The notes: a model not told the origin generated them from the sequence alone. 64,000 nt of DNA from Candidatus Sedimenticola sp. (ex Thyasira tokunagai) (GCA_037318855.1 CP134874.1:4217001-4281000); one strand, 5' to 3'; positions 37,347 through 46,667 are shown, counted from the first letter of the stretch. A program made the numbers and translations.

Positions 37347-38431
37347 ACGACATCTCCTAACAAAAACTTTTTCAACTCGTCGATCAACTGCGTCACTGGC
37401 GCAGCCAAGCCACGGGCATCGGGGTTGAGCGAGTTATACCAGACAGAGCGATCACCATCCATCACACAATCTGTAGCGTTATTCAGCTCGACCATCAGAG
37501 GAGTGATCTCGAGGTGGAAATGAGAGAAGGTGTGGCGGCGTTTCGGCAGGCGGCTCAGTTGCTGCACCCGCCCACCCATCCGTGCCAGACACCAGGCCTT
37601 AGCAGCCGCCTCATCCCTATACTCCGGCAAACCCCAGAGCCCGCCCCATACACCTGAACTTGGCCGCCGCTCCAACAATAGCCGTCCTTCACCGTCATGC
37701 AGCAGCAGCATACAGACCCGGCGACTGGGAAGAGGTTTCCGCGGCTTTGGCGAAGGGTAACGCGTGGGATCCCCCTCCGCCAGAGCACAGCACCCCTCGG
37801 TTAGTGGGCAGTGGCTGCAATCGGGCCGAGTTCGACGACAGACACCGGCCCCCAGATCCATCATCGCCTGGGTATACTCACCGACCCGTTCAACAGGCGT
37901 AAGACTCTCCGACAGCACCCACAGCCGTTTCTCCACCGCCGCCCTGCCGGGCCAGCCCTCGATAGCAAAACAGCGCGCCAGTACCCGCTTTACATTACCG
38001 TCGAGAATCGGCTGACGCCGGCCCGCCGCAAGGGAGAGTATCGCCCCGGCGGTAGAACGCCCAATCCCCGGCAAGGCAACCAACTGATCCAGAATTTCGG
38101 GGAAAACGCCATCGTATTCGTCACACACCCGCTGCGCTGCACGGTGCAGATTTCTTGCCCTGGCGTAATAACCCAGCCCCGACCAGAGGTGCATCACCTC
38201 ATCCACCGGTGCCCGCGCGAGATCCTCAAGCTGGGGAAAAGCCGCCATAAAGCGTTCGAAATAGGGGATCACCGTCGCCACCTGTGTCTGCTGCAGCATG
38301 ATCTCAGAGACCCAGACACGGTAAGGGGTGGACTCCTGCTGCCACGGTAGATCCTTACGGCCGTGCACCTCAAACCAGGCGAGCACTCTGTGGGCAAACA
38401 GCTCGCTCCCACTCCAGTCACTTTTCTTCAT
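37343..38431 (-). CDS. mutY: A/G-specific adenine glycosylase
   Basis: 362 residues. Helix-hairpin-helix LPGIGRSTAGAIL with catalytic Asp in LDGNVKRVLAR, the cluster cysteines C-x6-C-x2-C-x5-C in CRRTRPDCSHCPLTEGC, and a C-terminal Nudix-like domain that recognises 8-oxoG. It removes adenine mispaired with 8-oxoguanine. The start ATG at 38431 is 7 bp from the structured repeat copy 3, whose end (GAGGATTCTAGGATAATG on the minus strand) provides the only Shine-Dalgarno-like bases. Overlaps yggX. Confidence 0.95.
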   Translation of the reverse strand: MKKSDWSGSELFAHRVLAWFEVHGRKDLPWQQESTPYRVWVSEIMLQQTQVATVIPYFERFMAAFPQLEDLARAPVDEVMHLWSGLGYYARARNLHRAAQRVCDEYDGVFPEILDQLVALPGIGRSTAGAILSLAAGRRQPILDGNVKRVLARCFAIEGWPGRAAVEKRLWVLSESLTPVERVGEYTQAMMDLGAGVCRRTRPDCSHCPLTEGCCALAEGDPTRYPSPKPRKPLPSRRVCMLLLHDGEGRLLLERRPSSGVWGGLWGLPEYRDEAAAKAWCLARMGGRVQQLSRLPKRRHTFSHFHLEITPLMVELNNATDCVMDGDRSVWYNSLNPDARGLAAPVTQLIDELKKFLLGDVV

Positions 38432-38437
38432 GGGGTC

Positions 38438-38733
38438 ATTATCCTAGAATCCTCAGTTGACCGCTCCATTCTACAGGCAAGACATTGATTTAAATTACAC
38501 TGACTACGATTGCACCTTTCACTCTCCGGGTGAATAACGCTACAGGGCGGATAGCACACTTGGGTTGGCGCATTACGGCGTTACAACTCCTTGGAATAGG
38601 CAGAAAATTGCTCCTGCATTTTCTGCATACCGTCCATCCATGGACATAAATGACTATTCCTCGTCGTCGAGCCTTGTACTGCACCAACCCAAGCGCACTC
38701 TCCACTCTGTCCAACTGAGGATTTTAGGATTAT
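38438..38733. repeat. Structured ~250-bp element, copy 3, with loop insertion
   Basis: Same family as copies at 11089 and 22711. Outer arms ATCCTAGAATCCTCAGTTG and CAACTGAGGATTTTAGGAT; inner stem CTTGGGTTGG with CCAACCCAAG, which replaces CTTGCGGCG/CGCCGCAGG of copy 1. The central hairpin GGAATAG/CTATTCC has, in place of a 5-base loop, about 55 extra bases. These contain GCAGAAAA...TTTTCTGC and GTCCATCCATGGAC hairpins. It lies between the divergent mutY and L,D-transpeptidase genes and must form their leader regions. No real gene inside. Confidence 0.87.
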
Positions 38734-38775
38734 AGGGGGACCATTTGTGCGATAATAGGTCATCTGCTTCCGACA

Positions 38776-39729
38776 ATGACCTACACTGTGAAAGGTTTAC
38801 TACTACACCTGCTTACTCTGTCACTATTATTGATCCCGGTGACTGCCACCGCCCTCAGCTTTGCTCTGCCACAGGCAGGTGATGATCTGGTGGGTGAGGT
38901 GGGTGAAATCCAGAGCCGGTACGAGGACACCCTCTCCGATATCGCGCGTGAAAACGACCTTGGCTACATAGAGATTACTGAAGCCAATCAGGAGGTGGAC
39001 CCTTGGCTTCCCGGCGAAGGAACGCGAGTAGTGCTGCCCAAGCAGTTCATCCTACCCCCAGGTCCGCGTGAGGGTATTGTCATTAACCTCGCCGAGCTAC
39101 GCCTCTACTACTATCCGAAGGGTGAAAAACGGGTGATCACCCACCCCTTGGGGATAGGCCGTGAGGGGTGGAGCACCCCCACGGGCAGAGCGCGGGTAAC
39201 GCGCAAGCAACACAGGCCAAGCTGGCGCCCCACCCCGTCGATCCTCAAGGAACATGAGGAGATGGGGGATCCGCTGCCGGCGGTGGTGAAACCGGGCCCA
39301 AATAATCCTCTGGGACAGCACGCTATCTACCTCAGTATGAGAGGCTACCTGCTCCATGGCACCAACAAGCCCTATGGCGTTGGCATGCGAGTGAGCCACG
39401 GCTGTATCCGCCTCTATCCGGAAGATATCGCTTCACTGTTTGATCAGGTACCCAGTAACACCCCGGTACGCATCATCAATGAGCCTTACAAAGCAGGCTG
39501 GCTCAACAGCCGCCTCTATATTGAGGCTCACCCGCCTCTCAGTGAACAGCGCAAGGCACATGGAATCAACTTCACTCCCATGGTATCCGCCATCATCAAG
39601 GCCATGGGTGAGCGCAACCTGAAGCCGGACTGGGAGGCGATGAAACAGGCAGCAATCAATCAGCGGGGCATTCCCACCCCCGTCACCGCCATCATCACGG
39701 AAGAGAGCGTAATGCTACAATCCCGCTAG
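38776..39729 (+). CDS. L,D-transpeptidase (YkuD family)
   Basis: 317 residues. Signal peptide of about 26 residues (LLLHLLTLSLLLIPVTATA), then a LysM-like segment (YEDTLSDIARENDLGYIEI), then the YkuD domain with HGTNKPYGVGMRVSHGCIRL, containing the catalytic His, the active-site Cys and Arg. The family (ErfK/YbiS/YcfS) links peptidoglycan peptides or anchors a Braun-type lipoprotein in the periplasm. The next minus-strand gene encodes a small alanine-zipper lipoprotein, an attractive partner. The start is preceded by repeat copy 3. Confidence 0.92.
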   Translation: MTYTVKGLLLHLLTLSLLLIPVTATALSFALPQAGDDLVGEVGEIQSRYEDTLSDIARENDLGYIEITEANQEVDPWLPGEGTRVVLPKQFILPPGPREGIVINLAELRLYYYPKGEKRVITHPLGIGREGWSTPTGRARVTRKQHRPSWRPTPSILKEHEEMGDPLPAVVKPGPNNPLGQHAIYLSMRGYLLHGTNKPYGVGMRVSHGCIRLYPEDIASLFDQVPSNTPVRIINEPYKAGWLNSRLYIEAHPPLSEQRKAHGINFTPMVSAIIKAMGERNLKPDWEAMKQAAINQRGIPTPVTAIITEESVMLQSR

Positions 39730-39736
39730 TACACCC

Positions 39737-39779
39737 AAAAAAAAGCCCGGTGACCTGCCAGAGGTCACCGGGCTTTTTT
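39737..39779. terminator. Bidirectional terminator between converging genes
   Basis: AAAAAAAAGCCCGGTGACCT-gccag-AGGTCACCGGGCTTTTTT: a perfect long stem with tight loop and T runs in both directions, ending both the L,D-transpeptidase and the lipoprotein transcripts. Confidence 0.93.
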
Positions 39780-39798
39780 CTATTGCGATACAGCAGGC

Positions 39799-40083
39799 TT
39801 ATTTAGCCATGCTTTTTTGCATCATACGCTCGCATTTCTCGGCGCACTCATCTGCAGATGCCTGGGCCACATTGGCGGCACTCATAGCAGCAGAGGCTTT
39901 ACGCTCGGCTGCGGAAGCTGCTGAACCGGCAGAGTTGGCAGAAGCCATTGCCGCATCAGCAGTCTCTTGTGCCTTGGTGATATCAGCCTGCATCTGTGTC
40001 AACTGGTCGGTGGTTGCACAACCGGTAACCAGGCCAAGGGTCAGTGCCACTGCAGACAACTTGGTGAGGGTGCTTTTCATCAT
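39799..40083 (-). CDS. Small alanine-zipper outer-membrane lipoprotein (Lpp/OprI-like)
   Basis: 94 residues from the first of two adjacent ATGs; AGGAG lies about nine bases upstream. The signal peptide ends in a lipobox LVTGC (Cys about 22). The mature part is a heptad-patterned alanine-rich coiled coil (AAMSAANVAQASADECAEKC). It should be lipidated and trimerise at the outer membrane. The C-terminus MMQKSMAK ends in lysine preceded by alanine, as in Lpp forms linked to peptidoglycan. The two extra cysteines just before that tail are unusual. It faces an L,D-transpeptidase that could attach it (inference). Confidence 0.85.
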   Translation of the reverse strand: MMKSTLTKLSAVALTLGLVTGCATTDQLTQMQADITKAQETADAAMASANSAGSAASAAERKASAAMSAANVAQASADECAEKCERMMQKSMAK

Positions 40084-40305
40084 TTCTTGTTGCTCCTAAG
40101 GTTATATTTCATTCTTTGACCGTGACCCGTCGGTTACTGGTTTGAGCTCCAGGTGATACCGAGCGGCTCCCAACAAGTGGGATTATACTGCCTGGTGAGA
40201 GACAGGAGTCTTTCTAATCCAGACATCATATTTAATAGTTTAGCTCTTCTCAAATGAAGAAACAGCAAAAAATGTATATTCCGTCAATTTATCGCACTTT
40301 TTGTA

Positions 40306-42393
40306 CTAAAAAAGACCTTTAAATTTATCCTTTAGCCCACTTTCAAGCTTCTGCTTTAACTCCTGCTTCTTCTCTTCGACTCTCTTCTCCACCTTTGCCT
40401 TTTGAGCACCCGCGAGAACCGAGCCGAAGTCAAAGCTGTAATCAGGTGATGCGTAGGGACCGGTCAGATGTACGGGGATCGGCACACCCTTAAGGTCATC
40501 CAATCCTTCACCACCCTGACCCTTCTCGGTACTGACCACCACCGCCTTCACCTTGTAGTCGAGGGTTTCAGCAACCAGGTTGACCTGGCCGGCGCCATTT
40601 ACCCGCAGATAAGGTGACTTTGCCAGCAGATCCTTGTTGGTCAGCACCCCTTTGGCAATCACCGCAGAACCTGTCAGCTCAGAGAAGTCGGTCTGAGGCA
40701 CAGCCTGAGACTGCTGTGGGGCAGAACCACCACCAATTTTCGCCTTGGCGTCACGAATCGACTGAGCGAGATTAAAGCCCTTCACCGCACCGTTTTCAAA
40801 ACTGAAATCGAGATTACCCCCAAGGCTGCGCTTGATGGCATTGACACTGTTACCTCGACTGCTGAGCTTGGCGTTGAACTTACCTTTTCCATCAAAACGG
40901 TCTTCACCGGTTAGATCCTTCACCAGCGGACCGGCAGAGAGATTACTGAGGTGGTTCTCCGTGTTCATCAGCGGTGATTTGCCGCTCACGTCCAGCTTCG
41001 TCACACCTTGGTAACTGCCTTCATAGAAATGCCCCACCTTCTGACCCAGCTCCAGCTTCCCTTTACGTGCCTTGACGCTCACTTCCAACTGCTCCGCCAG
41101 CAGCTTACTGATGATCAGTTTGCCGATTTTCAACTTGCCGTCGATATCCAGCTGCCGCAGAGTCTCAACCGGCATCAGCGGTTCATCACCACTTGCCTTG
41201 GTTGTCGCTTCAGGTTTCTCTCCCCCCTCTTTAGCCGGAGGCAGGTAGCGGTCAACATCGATAGCGTCTACATCCAGAACAAAGGCGACGGCCGATCCAC
41301 GAAGAGTGGCACTACCGCTGATTTTGGTATCGTCCAGAGTGACCGCCAACTTCTCCAGCTTGGTCACACTCCCCTGTGCATTGAGGCCGATATCAGCTGA
41401 AAATCGTGTCAGTGCCTTGGGGTCAGCAGTCTCCGGCAGAGTCATCCCCTGAGCAGCCAACCACTCACGAAGGTTAAACTCCGCCAGACTGACCGCACCA
41501 CTGAAGGCGGGCTTACTATTGAGATTCACTCCCTTCAGATCGCCGGCAAGCTTAAGCTCCCCGGCCGTCACCTTGAGACCATTAATAGCGACCACCGTAC
41601 CATCCAGCGCGAGAACAATCGCAGCCTCAAGTTCGGCATGAGCCGCACCACCCGCCAGCGCCTCACCCTCGGCATCGACGTTGAGAGAGAGCTCCTCTAT
41701 TCGCAGCTCACCCGCCCTCTCGTTGATAGATACCTGAGCATCCATCCGTACCTCTGCTTTTACCTGTGGAGCTTTGTTCTCAAGCTGCATCCCCATCTCC
41801 AGAGCCACTGGTCGCCCCGGGGCAATGGCGCCTGAATTGAGGGAGAAGTTACTGATAGAGAGCTGCTGCCCACTGCTGCGGTCATCCCAACTCACCTGGG
41901 CGTTATTGATATTGATGCCGCCGATAGTGAAGGCACCTATACCACCGGAAGCCTTGGAGTCATCACCCCCGCTCTTCGGTGAACTATCGCCCTTGGCAAG
42001 ATCATCCCAGTTGCTCACCCCCGCGCTGTTTTTCGCCAGGTTCAGTTGCAACCCCTCAAGCCCGATAGTATCGACTTCGACCTGGCTACTGAACAGAGGC
42101 ATCAGCTTTACACGCACAGCGGCATGGTTCACGGCGGCAAACGGCTTGTCACCAAACCCCCGGGCATTGCTCAATTCGAGTTCACCTATTTCAATCCCGA
42201 GCCAGGGGAATACCGACAGTTTAAGCTCCCCATCGATCTGCAATGTACGACCTGTCTGCTCTTGCACCTTGGCAACGATCTCCCCCTTATAGTCATTCGG
42301 GTCGACGACCATCGGCACAATGATCATTGCCGCCACCACCAAAAGAACTACAAGACCAATCAGTCCGCCAAGGATTTTGAAGAGCTTACCCAT
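40306..42393 (-). CDS. AsmA-family protein
   Basis: 695 residues from ATG 42393 (MGKLFKILGGLIGLVVLLVV); GGAG lies six bases upstream, so I prefer this to the ATG at 42432. An N-terminal membrane anchor is followed by the AsmA domain (MVVDPNDYKGEIVAKVQEQTGRTL) and a long beta-rich repeat section. The C-terminal AsmA_2 region contains VPIPVHLTGPYASPDYSFDF. AsmA proteins bridge the envelope and affect outer-membrane lipid and protein assembly. Appears monocistronic; the 222 bp before the lipoprotein gene show nothing special. Confidence 0.9.
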   Translation of the reverse strand: MGKLFKILGGLIGLVVLLVVAAMIIVPMVVDPNDYKGEIVAKVQEQTGRTLQIDGELKLSVFPWLGIEIGELELSNARGFGDKPFAAVNHAAVRVKLMPLFSSQVEVDTIGLEGLQLNLAKNSAGVSNWDDLAKGDSSPKSGGDDSKASGGIGAFTIGGININNAQVSWDDRSSGQQLSISNFSLNSGAIAPGRPVALEMGMQLENKAPQVKAEVRMDAQVSINERAGELRIEELSLNVDAEGEALAGGAAHAELEAAIVLALDGTVVAINGLKVTAGELKLAGDLKGVNLNSKPAFSGAVSLAEFNLREWLAAQGMTLPETADPKALTRFSADIGLNAQGSVTKLEKLAVTLDDTKISGSATLRGSAVAFVLDVDAIDVDRYLPPAKEGGEKPEATTKASGDEPLMPVETLRQLDIDGKLKIGKLIISKLLAEQLEVSVKARKGKLELGQKVGHFYEGSYQGVTKLDVSGKSPLMNTENHLSNLSAGPLVKDLTGEDRFDGKGKFNAKLSSRGNSVNAIKRSLGGNLDFSFENGAVKGFNLAQSIRDAKAKIGGGSAPQQSQAVPQTDFSELTGSAVIAKGVLTNKDLLAKSPYLRVNGAGQVNLVAETLDYKVKAVVVSTEKGQGGEGLDDLKGVPIPVHLTGPYASPDYSFDFGSVLAGAQKAKVEKRVEEKKQELKQKLESGLKDKFKGLF

Positions 42394-42694
42394 CACCATC
42401 TCCATATCTATGATTTTGTATCGTGCTAGCATGGCCCAAATAGCCGATGAATACCACGCCGATTAGGAAAAAAGCGAATAGTAGCCCATCCACATATCGC
42501 CATTTTGTCTACTATTCAACTTAGCACATAGTGAAAATCGTGCGCTCAGGCGGAGTGTGTGGTGTTAGTGGTAAAATCACTTTGCGGTCAATCGAATCAA
42601 GCATGCCCGATCAGCTATTACCGGGAGATCCGTATGTCCGGCATGGATGACTATGAGGAGATCATCACTCTCAGCGAACGCCAAAGGTGAAAAA

Positions 42695-42768
42695 TGGAGC
42701 GGGTAGCGGGAGTCGAACCCGCCTCACTAGCTTGGGAAGCTAGGGTAATACCGATATACGATACCCGC
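42695..42768 (-). tRNA. tRNA-Gly(CCC)
   Basis: A 74-nt cloverleaf: acceptor GCGGGTA with TACCCGC, anticodon stem CTAGC/GCTAG around loop TTCCCAA (anticodon CCC), T arm GGCGGGTTCGACTCCCGC-like, CCA encoded. The upstream 300 bp (42394-42694) are unassigned apart from this gene. Confidence 0.93.
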
Positions 42769-42917
42769 GCTGGAGTGGTGATTCTATGCGCCTCCAGGGT
42801 GTAGAGGCAAGTGCCTGCAAAGAACTTTTTCCATATGGAATATCCGGTTGAATTATTCGGGCCAACTCCCACCTTTGGTGTAGAATCGCTGCAACAGATT
42901 AAAGCACAGGAAAAACC

Positions 42918-43118
42918 ATGCTGATCTATGTAAACAGCGAAGAGAGACAGATTCCGGATAATGCCAACATGGCGGCGTTGATTCAACTGCTGGAACTTGG
43001 CGACCAGCGGATTGCCGTAGAGGTGAATGAGGCATTGGTTCCACGTAGCACCTTTGATCACCACACACTACAGGCCGAAGACAAGGTCGAGATCGTCCGG
43101 GCGATCGGCGGCGGCTAA
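42918..43118 (+). CDS. thiS: Sulfur carrier protein ThiS
   Basis: 66 residues, ubiquitin-like, ending in the obligatory Gly-Gly (VRAIGGG), which becomes the thiocarboxylate. It donates sulfur for the thiazole ring of thiamine with ThiG. It is followed by thiG after 75 bp. No TPP riboswitch consensus was seen upstream; a riboswitch, if any, would be at another thi locus. Confidence 0.95.
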   Translation: MLIYVNSEERQIPDNANMAALIQLLELGDQRIAVEVNEALVPRSTFDHHTLQAEDKVEIVRAIGGG

Positions 43119-43193
43119 TAAACCGCAACATTTCCCTTACGCCGACAACCAACGAAACCCCTTCAACCCAACAACAGTGACCCAGTAAACGAT

Positions 43194-43985
43194 ATGTCCA
43201 ATCAAGCAAAAGATTCATTCTCCGTTGCAGGCCGTGAGTTCCACTCCCGTCTGCTGGTAGGCACCGGCAAATATAAGGATATGGAGGAGACGCGCGAGGC
43301 AATTGAGACCAGTGGGGCGGAAATCATCACCATTGCCGTGCGCCGCACCAATATGGGCCAGAATAGCGATGAGCCCAATATCCTCGATATCCTGCCGCCG
43401 GAGAGATACACCATTCTGCCCAATACCGCCGGTTGTTTCGATGCAGACACCGCTATTCGCACTTGCCGACTGGCACGCGAGCTGCTGGATGGCCACAATC
43501 TGGTGAAACTCGAAGTACTGGGTGACCAGCAGACCCTCTTTCCCGATGTTATCGCCACCCTGAAAGCGGCGGAGGTGTTGGTTAAAGACGGCTTTGATGT
43601 GATGGTCTACACCAACGACGATCCCATTGTCGCCCGTGAGCTGGAACAGATCGGCTGTGCCGCCGTCATGCCTCTGGCCGCCCCCATCGGTTCCGGTTTG
43701 GGAGTGCGTAACAAACTGAATATCCGCACCATCGTCGAAAATGCCAATGTGCCGATCCTGGTCGACGCAGGTGTCGGCACAGCCTCCGATGCCGCCGTTG
43801 CCATGGAGCTGGGTTGTGACGGGGTATTAATGAACACCGCCATCGCCGCCGCCGACAAGCCGGTGCTTATGGCGTCGGCAATGAAAAAAGCGATTGAGGC
43901 GGGCCGTGAAGCCTACCTGGCCGGACGTATGCCGGCGAAACGCTTCGCCTCTGCCTCCTCACCGGTTGAGGGGCTGTTCTTCTGA
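43194..43985 (+). CDS. thiG: Thiazole synthase ThiG
   Basis: 263 residues, a TIM barrel. FHSRLLVGTGKYKD, ITIAVRRTN, NTAGCFDADTAIRTCRLARE, LVKLEVLGD with the Schiff-base lysine, and PLAAPIGSGLGVRNK are diagnostic. It combines 1-deoxyxylulose-5-phosphate, dehydroglycine and ThiS-thiocarboxylate. It is the last gene of the pair; dispersed repeat copy 2 begins about 60 bp downstream. Confidence 0.97.
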   Translation: MSNQAKDSFSVAGREFHSRLLVGTGKYKDMEETREAIETSGAEIITIAVRRTNMGQNSDEPNILDILPPERYTILPNTAGCFDADTAIRTCRLARELLDGHNLVKLEVLGDQQTLFPDVIATLKAAEVLVKDGFDVMVYTNDDPIVARELEQIGCAAVMPLAAPIGSGLGVRNKLNIRTIVENANVPILVDAGVGTASDAAVAMELGCDGVLMNTAIAAADKPVLMASAMKKAIEAGREAYLAGRMPAKRFASASSPVEGLFF

Positions 43986-44044
43986 TCCAACAACTGCAAA
44001 TGTCTGAGCTTAGCCTTCAGATAACAGGCTGAGCCAGGCGTGAA

Positions 44045-44357
44045 CTTTTGTGCAGGAGCGGCGCCATCGCTGCCAGCCATGGAGAGCGAAGCGAAGGCTG
44101 GTAATCCCCGGTAGCCGTGAGGCCGCACTGCTTACCCGTCGTGCGCGTAGCGCGCCAGAGGGGAAGCAAAGTAGGCATCCAAACACGGCGTCCAGTCAAT
44201 GGGAACTGACTGCGAAGCGGTAACGAGCTTGCGATGTTATCGCGTAGCGTCAGTGACCAGGACGGCCGGGGCACTAATAGGCTGTCGAAGATTGAGTGCA
44301 AAAGGGGGACTTGGATGTCCTGTTTTGCATCACGAAATCGAAGACTCGCTTACGCCG
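44045..44357 (-). repeat. Dispersed ~295-bp repeat, copy 2 (inverted)
   Basis: Reverse complement of 1193-1486 with scattered differences. The best blocks are 44278-44345 (aggctgtcgaagattgagtg through cgaaatcgaagac) and 44226-44245 (gtaacgagcttgcgatgtta). This copy is slightly longer at its left end, where a REP-like 'gcaggagcggcgcc' arm joins. The rest of the gap to trmB (44358-44510) shows no gene. Confidence 0.75.
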
Positions 44358-44510
44358 CGATGAACATCGCACAATCCGTACTAAATTCCATCGTCCCGAG
44401 GGCCGGGCTCTTACAGGCAGAAGCCAATGGATAAATACAGGAAGCCGCAAAGTGGCACTGGAAGCTAGATATAGCACATAACCATCTACTGAGAAAAACC
44501 AATACCGTCC

Positions 44511-45203
44511 ATGTCAGAGCAGGACAAAAAATACCGCCCAATCAAAAGCTATGTGCTGCGCACAGGACGGATGACGCCTGGGCAAGAGCGTGCGTTTGAT
44601 CGGCTATGGCCGCAATTCGGCATCGACTTCAATGGTCAGCCACTGGAATTTGCACAGCTGTTCGGCAACAGCAACCCGGTCTTTATCGAAATCGGCTTCG
44701 GTAATGGTGAGTCCCTGGCACAGATGGCCGCAGCAGCCCCTGAAAACAACTACCTTGGCATCGAAGTTCACCGCCCGGGGGTTGGTCACCTGCTGTTGAA
44801 AATAGAAGAGCTTAAATTGAAGAATCTTCGTGTCATTCAACACGACGCCGTAGAGGTACTGGCCCAGGGTGTGGCGGATGCCACCCTGGCCGGCCTGTTT
44901 CTCTTCTTCCCAGACCCTTGGCACAAAAAACGCCACCACAAGCGCCGCATTCTTAAACCCAGCTTTGTCTCCCTGTTAGAGCGGGTAATCCGGCCAGGTG
45001 GCTTTTTTCACGCCGCCACCGACTGGGAACCCTACGCAGAGCAGATGCTGGAGGTGATGAGCGCTGCTGACAACACCTTTGACAACAGCGCAGGCAAGGG
45101 TGCTTTTACTCCCCGACCGACATACCGCCCACTGACAAAATTTGAGCAGCGGGGTCATCGCCTCGGTCACGGTGTCTGGGATCTGATCTTCCTCCGCCAA
45201 TGA
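44511..45203 (+). CDS. trmB: tRNA (guanine-N7-)-methyltransferase TrmB
   Basis: 230 residues. IKSYVLRTGRMTPGQERAFD at the N-terminus, SAM motif FIEIGFGNGESLAQMA, LFFPDPWHKKRHHKRR and the C-terminal RPTYRPLTKFEQRGHRLGHGV are classical. It methylates G46 in the variable loop of tRNAs. It overlaps the next gene by 4 bp (ATGA), placing the ABC transporter in the same operon. Confidence 0.97.
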   Translation: MSEQDKKYRPIKSYVLRTGRMTPGQERAFDRLWPQFGIDFNGQPLEFAQLFGNSNPVFIEIGFGNGESLAQMAAAAPENNYLGIEVHRPGVGHLLLKIEELKLKNLRVIQHDAVEVLAQGVADATLAGLFLFFPDPWHKKRHHKRRILKPSFVSLLERVIRPGGFFHAATDWEPYAEQMLEVMSAADNTFDNSAGKGAFTPRPTYRPLTKFEQRGHRLGHGVWDLIFLRQ

Positions 45204-45802
45204 GCACCCTCACCCTTAAGGGCTTTCAATGCCATAATCTGCACCCCATTGATCTGGTAGTACCGGCAGGTGGCTTCACCACCCTTACCGGTCCCTCCGG
45301 CTGTGGCAAGACACGTCTACTGCGGGCGTTAGCCGATCTTGATCCCCATGAAGGTGAGATTCGCCTTGATGAGAGAGCCCAAGTGGAAATTTCACCTCCA
45401 GCGTGGCGTCAACAGGTGGGATTACTACCGGCAGAGAGTCACTGGTGGGAGGAGCAGGTAAAGGGGCACTTCAAAGCAGCGGCGGATGATCTTCTGGAGT
45501 CCCTCGGCCTGCCGGTGGAGTGCATGGAGTGGAGCATCCAGCACATCTCCAGCGGTGAACGTCAACGCCTCGCCCTGGCCCGCCTGCTCAGCATCGTTCC
45601 CAAGGTGTTGCTGCTGGATGAACCCACTGCCAACCTTGACCAGCAGAATATCCGCCGTGTAGAGACAGTAATTGAGTCTTACCTTAAGCAACACAATGCA
45701 GCCGTATTGTGGGTAAGCCACGACCCCGCACAGCGCCGCCGACTGGGCGGGAGGCATCTGACGATAGCAGATGGCGGGATAGAGGAAGAGCGATGGAGCT
45801 GA
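45200..45802 (+). CDS. ABC transporter ATP-binding protein, FetA-like
   Basis: 200 residues, a compact nucleotide-binding domain. Walker A GPSGCGKTRLL, signature ISSGERQRLALARLL, Walker B VLLLDEPTANLD and the H-loop LWVSHDPAQ are intact. Its pairing with a UPF0014 permease identifies it with FetA/YbbL, linked in E. coli to iron export and oxidative-stress resistance. The substrate here is not proven. It is shorter than most importer ATPases, as FetA is. The permease starts 10 bases before its stop. Confidence 0.87.
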   Translation: MSTLTLKGFQCHNLHPIDLVVPAGGFTTLTGPSGCGKTRLLRALADLDPHEGEIRLDERAQVEISPPAWRQQVGLLPAESHWWEEQVKGHFKAAADDLLESLGLPVECMEWSIQHISSGERQRLALARLLSIVPKVLLLDEPTANLDQQNIRRVETVIESYLKQHNAAVLWVSHDPAQRRRLGGRHLTIADGGIEEERWS

Positions 45803-46602
45803 TCCAGCTCAACCCATTCGAGCTCTCTATCGCCTCCCTGCTGGTAGTCGCCCTTGCCGCCATCTCCTGGCGCCTTCACCTGGGTATTGAGAAACGACTG
45901 CTGATCGCCGCCCTGCGCAGCGTGGTCCAGTTGCTGCTGCTGGGCCTGGTACTGAAGGCTCTCTTCACCCAGGCCAACCCCTACCTGATCGTAGCACTTA
46001 CCCTGTTTATGCTCGGTGTCGCCGGCTACGAGGTGATGGCTCGCCAGCAGCGCCGCTTCAGCGGGGCATGGGGCATGGGCATAGGCACGCTCTCTATGTT
46101 CGTCTCCTCCTTCAGCATCACCCTGTTGGCGCTCCATCTGGTGGTTAAGGTCGACCCCTGGTACACACCCCAGTACCTGATCCCGCTTCTCGGCATGATG
46201 CTCGGCAACACCATGTCCGGCATGGCCATCGCCCTGGATAATCTAACCCACAACGCCTGGCAGCAGCGCGGCGTTATCGAGGGCAGGCTAATACTGGGAG
46301 AAGACTGGGATAGCGCCATTGGAGAGATCCGTCGTACCGCCTTACGTACCGGGCTGATCCCGATAATCAACGCCATGGCCGCCGCCGGTGTAGTCAGCCT
46401 GCCGGGAATGATGACCGGTCAGATCCTCGCCGGCAGTCCACCACTGGAGGCGGCCAAGTATCAGATCATGATCCTGCTGCTGATTGCCGCCGGTACAGGC
46501 TTCGGTGCGATTGTCGCGGTCTCAATCGGCTCCCGCCGCCTCTTCGATGAGCGTCAGCGCCTGCGTCTCGACCGCCTCTCTTCGAAGGGCCGTGACGGCT
46601 GA
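45793..46602 (+). CDS. ABC transporter permease, FetB-like (UPF0014)
   Basis: 269 residues from ATG 45793 (MELIQLNPFELSIASLLVVA), preceded by an AGAGGAAGAG ribosome site. A further upstream start would lie deep within the ATPase gene. Seven or so hydrophobic segments; UPF0014 signatures QYLIPLLGMMLGNTMSGMAIAL and NAMAAAGVVSLPGMMTGQIL are clear. Forms the membrane part of the FetAB-type exporter in the inner membrane. After its stop lies an inverted repeat, and no further operon gene. Confidence 0.9.
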   Translation: MELIQLNPFELSIASLLVVALAAISWRLHLGIEKRLLIAALRSVVQLLLLGLVLKALFTQANPYLIVALTLFMLGVAGYEVMARQQRRFSGAWGMGIGTLSMFVSSFSITLLALHLVVKVDPWYTPQYLIPLLGMMLGNTMSGMAIALDNLTHNAWQQRGVIEGRLILGEDWDSAIGEIRRTALRTGLIPIINAMAAAGVVSLPGMMTGQILAGSPPLEAAKYQIMILLLIAAGTGFGAIVAVSIGSRRLFDERQRLRLDRLSSKGRDG

Positions 46603-46667
46603 TCGTAAAAACCCTACATGGAAGACGTAGAGAATATAGAGAGCCGCTACAATTGGCAGAGAGTAGC

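Noticed and set aside
42769..42917. TPP riboswitch ahead of thiS
   Set aside because: The conserved CUGAGA and ACYYGA-type boxes are not found in the 149 bp before thiS.
42651..43302. Minus-strand frames over tRNA-Gly and thiS
   Set aside because: They run through a tRNA gene and antisense to thiS and thiG; not coding.
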